Positions 44,148-49,106 of a DNA stretch of 49,106 nt are shown in pieces; position 1 is the first letter of the stretch; each line of letters starts with the position of its first letter. A program made the position numbers and the translations under genes. The notes below the pieces were generated by a model, which was not told the DNA's origin, did no database searches, and worked only from the letters and a program-made list of their open reading frames with translations. Origin of the DNA: an uncultured Alphaproteobacteria bacterium (GTDB taxonomy: Bacteria; Pseudomonadota; Alphaproteobacteria; Caulobacterales; Aquidulcibacteraceae); NCBI GenBank assembly GCA_902826335.1, contig CADEEL010000024.1:1-49106 (forward strand), given 5' to 3'.

Positions 44148-45194
44148 ATGGGTGAACGAATTCTGGTCACGGGCGGTTCGGGCTTTATCGGCGCCCACGC
44201 GATCGCCCAGGCGCTCAACGCCGGCCACGAGGTGCGGGCCTCGCTGCGCACGATGGGCCGCCAGCGCGAAGTGCGCGCCATGGTGGCCGAAGCGGGCGCC
44301 GAGGCCGGCGATCGGCTCACCTTCGCGCAGGCGGACCTCATGGCTGACTCCGGCTGGCGCGAGGCGGCGGAGGGCTGCGCCTACGTGCTGCACATCGCCT
44401 CGCCCTTTCCCTCCAGCATTCCCAAGCATGAGGATGAGCTGATCATACCCGCGCGCGATGGGGCGCTGCGTGTGCTGCGCGCGGCCAAGGCGGCGGGCGT
44501 CAAGCGCGTCGTGCTTACCTCGTCATTCGCCGCAATCGGCTATGGGCAGGCGCCGCGCGCAACGCCGTTCACCGAGGAGGATTGGACGGATGTGACCGGC
44601 GCCGATGTGCGCGCCTATGTAAAATCCAAGACCCTGGCCGAACGCGCGGCGTGGGACTTTATGAAATCCGAAGGCGCGCCGATGGAGCTTGCGGTGGTCA
44701 ATCCAGTCGGCGTGCTGGGCCCAGTGCTGGCGGCGGATTACTCAACGTCGATCCTGCTCGTGCAGCGCCTGATGGACGGCGCCATGCCTGGCTGCCCGCG
44801 CTTCGGCTTCGGGCTCGTCGATGTGCGCTGCGTGGCCGATCTCCATCTGCGCGCCATGACCAATCCGGCCGCCGCCGGACAGCGCTTCCTGGCCATCGCC
44901 GGCGAGCCGATGTGGATCGTGGATGTGGCGCGCACGCTCAAGGCGCGCATGGGCGACGCGGCTCGGCGCGTGCCGACCAAGGAGCTGCCGAATTGGATGG
45001 TGCGCCTGGCCGCGCTCGGCGATCCGGCGGTGGCGCAACTCATCCCTGAGCTTGGCAAGTTGAAGCGCGCCTCGAACGACAAGGCCAAGCGCCTGCTCGG
45101 CTGGGCGCCGCGCACCAACGAAGAGGCGATCGTCGCCACCGCCGAAAGCATGGTGAAGCTCGGCCTGCTCAAGGACGCGCGCCGCGCGGCCTAA
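44148..45194 (+). CDS. NAD(P)-dependent epimerase/dehydratase, dihydroflavonol-reductase-like
   Basis: 348-residue extended SDR. The nucleotide loop is V-T-G-G-S-G-F-I-G near residue 8. VLTSSFAAIGYG carries the active-site Ser, and Y-V-K-S-K is the catalytic Tyr-Lys pair. VVNPVGVLGPVLAADYSTSI is typical of the dihydroflavonol-4-reductase-like branch, whose bacterial members reduce varied aldehydes or ketones; the substrate is unknown. The start at 44148 has GGAGG eight bases upstream; a frame 14 codons longer overlaps the microprotein leader. It is divergent from microprotein B, and its stop overlaps that of the convergent phosphatase gene. Confidence 0.92.
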   Translation: MGERILVTGGSGFIGAHAIAQALNAGHEVRASLRTMGRQREVRAMVAEAGAEAGDRLTFAQADLMADSGWREAAEGCAYVLHIASPFPSSIPKHEDELIIPARDGALRVLRAAKAAGVKRVVLTSSFAAIGYGQAPRATPFTEEDWTDVTGADVRAYVKSKTLAERAAWDFMKSEGAPMELAVVNPVGVLGPVLAADYSTSILLVQRLMDGAMPGCPRFGFGLVDVRCVADLHLRAMTNPAAAGQRFLAIAGEPMWIVDVARTLKARMGDAARRVPTKELPNWMVRLAALGDPAVAQLIPELGKLKRASNDKAKRLLGWAPRTNEEAIVATAESMVKLGLLKDARRAA

Positions 45195-45919
45195 TTCGGC
45201 GCGAATTCGCCCTCAAGTTCGACGCGCGCCGCGCGCAGCAGGTCCAGGAATTCCGCGTCCGCGTGCAGGCGCGCAACTGCGGCCGCGGCCACTGTGCGTC
45301 CCGCTTCCACATCGCTTGGATAATGCACGCCGCACACGACACGGCTCCAGCTGAAGTCGCGCCCGCGTTCGATGAGCGCGTCGGCCCGGGATGGGATGAG
45401 TTCGGCCAGCACCAGCGCCCAGGCGAATCCGAGCGCGGCATGGCCTGAAGGATAAGAAAAGCTCGCGCGCAGGCGCTCGTCATCTGGAATGCAAGTTGTG
45501 ATCGTCCGATCACTGAGGAATGGGCGAGGGCGGCGATAAAGGAATTTCACTGGATCGCCCGCGAACCCCGCCGCGCGGCCGGCGCGGTCCAGCAAGGTGT
45601 TCGTCGCCGGGAAATTTGCGCGCGTGAACCGCGCGCCGAGCACATTGTCGAACGCCGCGAACGGATCGATCGCGTTGTCCTCCAGCGCCTGTTGGCGCCG
45701 CGCAGCGCTCCAGGGCCCACGCACAAGCGCGCGCTCCGCCAATTCAAGCGCGCTATCCGCAACGGGCGGCGGCGGAAGAAAGATCGTCGCATCGACCTGA
45801 ACCGCCGGATTGCGCTCCGCCGTGACTGGGTGTGTGGGCTGTGTCGACGGCGCGGGCGCGGCGGTCGCGCAGGAAGCGAGCGCGAACGCCGCGAGCAGGA
45901 TCAGTCTGAGCTTGGTCAT
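45191..45919 (-). CDS. PAP2/class A acid phosphatase, probable lipoprotein
   Basis: 242-residue exported phosphatase. The signal peptide (LILLAAFALASC) ends in a lipobox-like L-A-S-C, so it is likely lipid-anchored. The three-part PAP2 signature is complete: K-F-L-Y-R-R-P-R-P, then Y-P-S-G-H, then S-R-V-V-C-G-V-H-Y-P-S-D with the catalytic His. Spacing and size match class A non-specific acid phosphatases (PhoN/PhoC type), which release phosphate from organic esters in the periplasm. The stop overlaps that of the convergent epimerase gene by four bases. The upstream 123 bases hold no recognisable element. Confidence 0.93.
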   Translation of the reverse strand: MTKLRLILLAAFALASCATAAPAPSTQPTHPVTAERNPAVQVDATIFLPPPPVADSALELAERALVRGPWSAARRQQALEDNAIDPFAAFDNVLGARFTRANFPATNTLLDRAGRAAGFAGDPVKFLYRRPRPFLSDRTITTCIPDDERLRASFSYPSGHAALGFAWALVLAELIPSRADALIERGRDFSWSRVVCGVHYPSDVEAGRTVAAAAVARLHADAEFLDLLRAARVELEGEFAPN

Positions 45920-46042
45920 GGGTCCCTCGGCGCCTTTGTGCGGAATATGGCTGCATCCAACCGCACATAGAGGCGCGCCGCAATCTCTTGGCGCCGGCTT
46001 CGGCGCTCCGTCTCGCGCGCTGCAAGTCGGCGAAGTGCGGCC

Positions 46043-46516
46043 TCAGCCCCGCCGCGCAGCCTCGATCGCGGCGACATCGATCTTCTGCATGGTCATCATC
46101 GCGTCGAACGCGCGCTTGGCTTCATCGCCCCCGGCGGCCAGCGCCTCGGTTAGCGTGCGCGGCGTGATCTGCCAATTGAGCCCCCATCTATCCTTGCACC
46201 AGCCGCACGCGCTTTCCGCGCCGCCATTGGAGACGATGGCGTTCCAATAGCGGTCAGTCTCTTCCTGATTTTCAGTGGCGATCTGGAAGGAGAAGGCCTC
46301 CGTTTGCGGGAATTGCGGCCCGCCATTGAGGCCGATGCAGGGAATGCCGCACACGGTGAAGTGGACGACGAGCACATCGCCTTCCTTGCCGGACGGGTAG
46401 TCGCCCGGCGCGCGATGCACGGCGCCGACGGAGGAGTTGGGAAACGTCGCGGCATAGAACCGCGCGGCGGCCTCCGCCTCACCATTGTACCAGAGGCAGA
46501 TCGTGTTTTTGTGCAT
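46043..46516 (-). CDS. PhnB-like VOC-superfamily protein
   Basis: 157-residue protein of the group labelled 3-demethylubiquinone-9 3-methyltransferase domain or PhnB-like, a VOC-fold family whose real activity is mostly unknown. Family pattern: I-C-L-W-Y-N-G-E-A-E-A-A-A-R-F-Y, FPNSSVG, CIGLNGGPQFPQTEAFSFQI, then D-R-Y-W-N-A-I and CGWCKDRWGLNWQI, and the C-terminal AFDAMMTMQKIDVAAIEAA. The methyltransferase label should not be taken literally. The start at 46516 has GAGGAA six bases upstream; a frame 14 codons longer is less likely. It is divergent from the RibD/DHFR-like gene. Confidence 0.92.
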   Translation of the reverse strand: MHKNTICLWYNGEAEAAARFYAATFPNSSVGAVHRAPGDYPSGKEGDVLVVHFTVCGIPCIGLNGGPQFPQTEAFSFQIATENQEETDRYWNAIVSNGGAESACGWCKDRWGLNWQITPRTLTEALAAGGDEAKRAFDAMMTMQKIDVAAIEAARRG

Positions 46517-46643
46517 GGGAGTTCCTCGCTTTGGGTCGGCGGTGATTGTATTGAACACGAGCGCGGACGCCAGCTGTTCCGATCTCGCTATCGTGCAACG
46601 GCGTCTGATGCCATTCTAGAAACTGTTTGGAGAATTGTGAGCC

Positions 46644-47201
46644 ATGGCGAAGCTCATCTTCGGCATGAACATGTCGCTGGACGGCTATGTCGATCACGAC
46701 AAGTTCGCGCCTGGGCCGGAGTTGTTCCAGCATTTCATCGAGCAAACGCGCGGGCTCGCCGGCAGCATTTACGGGCGCGGCTTGTATGAGCTGATGCGCT
46801 ATTGGGATGAGAATCGGCCGGAATGGAATGCGCCAGACGACGCGCCGATTTCACGCTCGGCGTTGCGCGCGTTCGCCGAAGCGTGGCGCGCGCAGCCGAA
46901 ATGGGTGGTTTCGCGCACTCTGAAGGAGGTTGGGCCGAACGCGACTTTGTTGGGTGAGGATTGGGAAGCGGCGATCCGCAAGCTGAAAGCCGAACGCGAC
47001 GGCCGCATCGATGTCGGCGGGCCGAAGCTGGCGGCGAGCTTGGCGCAGCTTGGGCTGGTGGATGAGGTTCAGATTTATTTGCACCCGGTCGTTCTTGGGC
47101 GCGGCGCGCCGTTCTTCGCTGGCGCTTGGCCGAAGCTGAGTTTATTGGGGAGCGAGCGGGCGGGGGAGGATGCGGTGTGCGTGAGGTTTGGGGTGGGCTG
47201 A
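46644..47201 (+). CDS. RibD C-terminal/dihydrofolate reductase-like protein
   Basis: 185-residue protein of the RibD_C/DHFR-like superfamily. N-terminal F-G-M-N-M-S-L-D-G-Y-V-D is the usual opening. GSIYGRGLYELMRYW, KWVVSRTLKEVGPNATLL, I-D-V-G-G-P-K-L-A and LVDEVQIYLHPVVLGRGAPFF follow the family in order. Such stand-alone proteins probably bind NADPH; folate reduction itself is not shown and most are of unknown substrate. TTGGAGAA lies upstream of the ATG. It stops 19 bases before the convergent DUF2971 gene, and G+C content drops noticeably after it. Confidence 0.92.
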   Translation: MAKLIFGMNMSLDGYVDHDKFAPGPELFQHFIEQTRGLAGSIYGRGLYELMRYWDENRPEWNAPDDAPISRSALRAFAEAWRAQPKWVVSRTLKEVGPNATLLGEDWEAAIRKLKAERDGRIDVGGPKLAASLAQLGLVDEVQIYLHPVVLGRGAPFFAGAWPKLSLLGSERAGEDAVCVRFGVG

Positions 47202-47220
47202 TCGCGGCTCGAAGGCGCTG

Positions 47221-48117
47221 CTATGCAGCGATCCACTTCCCAGATGGGGACTGAAACATCAGTCGAATTTGTGGGATGCCGTTCTTCCAATCCATTCTTG
47301 CGAGTTCGAGACCAGTCTGCGCCGCAAGTTGTTGAGTCTTTGCCAGCAAGTGCTCTGGAAAACTGGGGCCAACCAATACGCCCTTTATGCAATGCGCCAA
47401 GTCGACGAAAACGTCGCCATGGTGCTTGCCGTAAAGTAGCCATCTGAACTCGCGTTCTGCAGACCAATCAGTGTTCTTCGTCAGGAAGAGTCCCTGCCAA
47501 AAATGGAGGCTGTGACGTTTAGCTGCCTCCTCAACCCCATAGCGCCGCACTTCATCCATGTGAGCCATGAAAGGGCCGATTGTCAGTTTGGGCGCGATAG
47601 GTGTGTTTTGATAGGAAATCGGCCCCGAAAAGACCTTGAGGTCGAGTCTTGCACCTAGGGATTCGAAGGCGCTTGAGAGCGCACGCTTGTCGAGTACCAG
47701 GCAAGCGCCAGAATGGTTCTCGGCATATTGCGCCCACATGCGGGGCCTAGAGTGTCCTCGCTCGTGCATTGCTTCTAGCTGCGACGCGCCAAGCAGATCG
47801 TTTCCGCCGAAGACAGCTTCAGTCGGATCGCTTGAAAAGCAAGCTACACGCCAGTGTTGTTTCAAATGCGCAGCGAAGTTGTCCAGAATTCCAATATGCA
47901 AATCATCACCCCAGGCACCGCCACTAATCTGGAAGCTCTTTGCTTCTCGGGGGTCGTTGAGGTTCTGAAATGGTGACAGTCTCAGCTTTTGGTCCGGAAG
48001 AATGAATTTGGTCAGCGTGGAGGAGCGCGTGTAGTGGTATAGATAACGCTCAGCGCTTCTAAGCATGTACCAAACATCACCAGACACGTGTGCTCCGTTG
48101 CTGAGGCAGATAGTCAT
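47221..48117 (-). CDS. DUF2971-family protein
   Basis: 298-residue protein with the DUF2971 layout: L-Y-H-Y-T-R-S-S-T-L near the N-terminus, LRLSPFQNLNDPREAKSF, then VACFSSDPTEAV, RMWAQYAENHSGACLVLDK, and W-S-A-E-R-E-F-R-W in the second half. No biochemical role is established; members often occur in accessory or defence-related neighbourhoods. The gene is clearly poorer in G+C than the surrounding genes. The start may be 48117 or the ATG at 48066 (M-L-R-S-A-E-R-Y-L-Y-H-Y). A 62-residue frame ends 30 bases upstream on the same strand and may be cotranscribed. Confidence 0.85.
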   Translation of the reverse strand: MTICLSNGAHVSGDVWYMLRSAERYLYHYTRSSTLTKFILPDQKLRLSPFQNLNDPREAKSFQISGGAWGDDLHIGILDNFAAHLKQHWRVACFSSDPTEAVFGGNDLLGASQLEAMHERGHSRPRMWAQYAENHSGACLVLDKRALSSAFESLGARLDLKVFSGPISYQNTPIAPKLTIGPFMAHMDEVRRYGVEEAAKRHSLHFWQGLFLTKNTDWSAEREFRWLLYGKHHGDVFVDLAHCIKGVLVGPSFPEHLLAKTQQLAAQTGLELARMDWKNGIPQIRLMFQSPSGKWIAA

Positions 48118-48147
48118 CTCTTGCGGGCGATATAAGGACAGGTCACG

Positions 48148-48336
48148 CTAGGCGTTGCGTCGCGCCTCCAGCAGCCTTTCAATTTCTGCGATCCATTTCT
48201 GTAGCTTTTCGACGTAGTCGGCCGATCCATCAACAATTCGACCGCTGGAATCAGTTTCGAAGAGCTTTACCTTTCCGGTTGCAAGGCTCGTGAGCGACCG
48301 CCTGTGCTCCCCAAGCATTTCTTCAAGAAAGTTCAT
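48148..48336 (-). CDS. Small hypothetical protein, 62 residues
   Basis: Not recognised. The protein is hydrophilic and mostly helical, with MNFLEEMLGEHRRSLTSL at the N-terminus and Y-V-E-K-L-Q-K-W-I-A-E-I-E-R-L-L-E-A at the C-terminus, which could form a coiled coil. Base composition is like that of the adjacent DUF2971 gene and unlike the core genome. The ribosome-binding site is weak. Being upstream of and close to DUF2971 on the same strand, it may be its partner. Confidence 0.55.
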   Translation of the reverse strand: MNFLEEMLGEHRRSLTSLATGKVKLFETDSSGRIVDGSADYVEKLQKWIAEIERLLEARRNA

Positions 48337-48402
48337 GCAAGCGAAGGTAGTCCGATTCGCGTATTGTTGTTTGATGCGATTGGGTTCTCTCGACAGAACC
48401 AG

Positions 48403-48437
48403 CGAAGGCCGCTCCTTTCTGAGCGGCCTTCGTGTTT
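48403..48437 (+). terminator. Orphan terminator-like hairpin
   Basis: A perfect 12-base-pair stem CGAAGGCCGCTC/GAGCGGCCTTCG with a six-base loop is followed by TGTTT. A smaller hairpin GGTTCT/AGAACC lies just before it (48383-48400). No plus-strand gene precedes it for over 1.2 kb. Confidence 0.5.
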
Positions 48438-48449
48438 CTGCGCGACGCT

Positions 48450-48589
48450 CCCTTCTCCCGCATGGGCGGGAGAAGGTGGCCGAAGGCCGGATGAGGGTGG
48501 GCGGTTCAGGATGTGGCGCCTCGTCGAGACGCGCACCCCCTCATCCGTCAGCTTCGCTGACACCTTCTCCCCCTCTCGGGGGAGAAGGG
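48450..48589. repeat. Palindromic repeat element, about 140 bp
   Basis: The left arm starts CCCTTCTCCCGC and itself folds (CTTCTCCCGC/GCGGGAGAAG). The right arm ends in GGGGGAGAAGGG and also folds. GGATGAGGG on the left pairs with CCCTCATCC on the right. The form is like that of the element between cysD and cysNC, but the sequence differs. Confidence 0.7.
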
Positions 48590-48600
48590 ACGACCAATCT

Positions 48601-49106
48601 TTAAGCAAACAACTTCGCCCAGTTCCGCGCCTGGCGCTTGCGCCAACCTCCACGATGATACGCATCGCTCACGATGATCGGCGCCACGCTCGTCGCTTCC
48701 GCGAACACCATCTGCTCGTGCACCGTGCTCACCTTGCCCCAGCTTGCGGCTTCTTGCAGCGTTGAGGAGGAGCAGGCGCCGTCGCGCACGTCGGCGACGG
48801 TGATCTGCACGGCGTATTTGTGCACTTCGACGTCGTGGTGGCCGAGGATTTCGGCGCAGACGACGGTGTCTTGCGCGAAATTCTTCGGCACGCCGCCGCC
48901 GACCATGAAGAGGGCGGTAGTGCCGGCGGCAAGCTTGATCTCGGTCAGTTCGCGGAAATCGCCGGCGCTGTCGATCGTGACGTAGGGCTTCTTCGCTTTG
49001 CGGCGTTCGACCTGGTGCTTGACGATGCCGAACCCGGCCGAGCAATCGGAAAACGCCGGCACGAAAATCGGCACGCCTTTTTCGTAGGCGCGCTGGATCA
49101 GCGACT
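48601..49106 (-). CDS. Deoxyhypusine synthase-like protein, 5' end missing
   Basis: C-terminal 167 residues or so of a deoxyhypusine synthase-family protein; the frame runs off the right edge (S-L-I-Q-R-A-Y-E-K-G before the first GTG). Visible are V-P-I-F-V-P-A-F-S-D, MVGGGVPKNFAQD and S-W-G-K-V, which carries the conserved catalytic-type Lys. Eukaryotic and archaeal enzymes transfer an aminobutyl group from spermidine to eIF5A. Bacteria lack that substrate, and bacterial homologues are known or suspected polyamine-forming enzymes such as homospermidine synthases. The exact reaction cannot be read here. Confidence 0.92.
   Translation of the reverse strand, partial: SLIQRAYEKGVPIFVPAFSDCSAGFGIVKHQVERRKAKKPYVTIDSAGDFRELTEIKLAAGTTALFMVGGGVPKNFAQDTVVCAEILGHHDVEVHKYAVQITVADVRDGACSSSTLQEAASWGKVSTVHEQMVFAEATSVAPIIVSDAYHRGGWRKRQARNWAKLFA

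Larger units (their letters stand above)
48337..48600. other. Intergenic region with an orphan hairpin pair and a palindromic repeat
   Basis: 264 bases without a gene. The left part (48383-48437) holds two plus-strand hairpins, the second terminator-like. The right part (48450-48589) is a dispersed-type inverted repeat. Confidence 0.6.

Noticed and set aside
44075..44429. Longer version of microprotein B extending upstream
   Set aside because: The extension runs antisense into the epimerase gene, lacks a better ribosome-binding site than the GGAG before the short start, and has no counterpart in microprotein A.

Overview
The window is G+C-rich, densely packed chromosomal DNA of an alphaproteobacterium. 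ChpT, CpdR, a RegB/RegA redox pair, a CysNC fusion and a match to the Caulobacter-type promoter pattern point to Caulobacterales/Hyphomonadaceae-like bacteria; this placement is inferred from gene content only. Neighbouring genes usually overlap by 1-4 bases or lie a few bases apart, and most convergent pairs leave no room for a terminator. No insertion sequence, CRISPR array, rRNA or replication origin was seen. Both window edges cut genes: ettA on the left and a deoxyhypusine-synthase-like gene on the right.

Layout. 1-3.4 kb: ettA, facing an A+T-richer orphan P-loop ATPase that looks acquired. 3.6-6.7 kb: an HxlR regulator divergent from an exported metallo-beta-lactamase-fold protein, then a gene-poor stretch with RNA-like hairpins and a small hypothetical gene. 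6.7-15.1 kb: an inverted-repeat element, a HAD hydrolase, regA-regB, gshB, a DASS transporter, typA, a probable small RNA with its own promoter and terminator, and an N-formylglutamate amidohydrolase-like gene. 15.2-19.4 kb: cpdR, a PKHD dioxygenase directly behind tRNA-Val(GAC), a sulfotransferase-like gene, lldD and an SDR. 19.4-23.8 kb: cysD and cysNC, separated by a palindromic repeat, then a 6-phosphofructokinase. 23.8-26.8 kb: chpT, a reduced CheA-like protein, a CheY-like regulator and cheR on one strand. 26.9-36.5 kb: nitronate monooxygenase, then a long minus-strand run: kynB, kynU, acyl-CoA ligase, VOC protein, enoyl-CoA hydratase-like protein, APC permease, KefG-like oxidoreductase and a Kef antiporter. 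36.6-43.7 kb: alpha-2-macroglobulin and pbpC. 43.7-49.1 kb: two tandem 30-residue membrane microproteins with their own terminator, an epimerase/reductase, an acid phosphatase lipoprotein, a PhnB-like protein, a RibD/DHFR-like protein, an A+T-richer DUF2971 gene with a small partner, repeats, and the deoxyhypusine-synthase-like gene.

How the genes may work together. ChpT and CpdR belong to the CckA-ChpT-CpdR/CtrA cell-cycle phosphorelay. Beside ChpT sits a CheA-derived protein that keeps an ATPase domain but has lost the phospho-accepting histidine and the CheW-like domain. RegB/RegA, GshB and the glutathione-type Kef system point to redox and electrophile stress. The kyn genes point to kynurenine catabolism. 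Alpha-2-macroglobulin with PBP1C is a periplasmic defence and wall-repair pair.

Strongest candidates for something undescribed: the tandem microproteins (43817-44045), the orphan small RNA with an exposed anti-Shine-Dalgarno stretch (about 14058-14146), and the reduced CheA-like protein next to ChpT.
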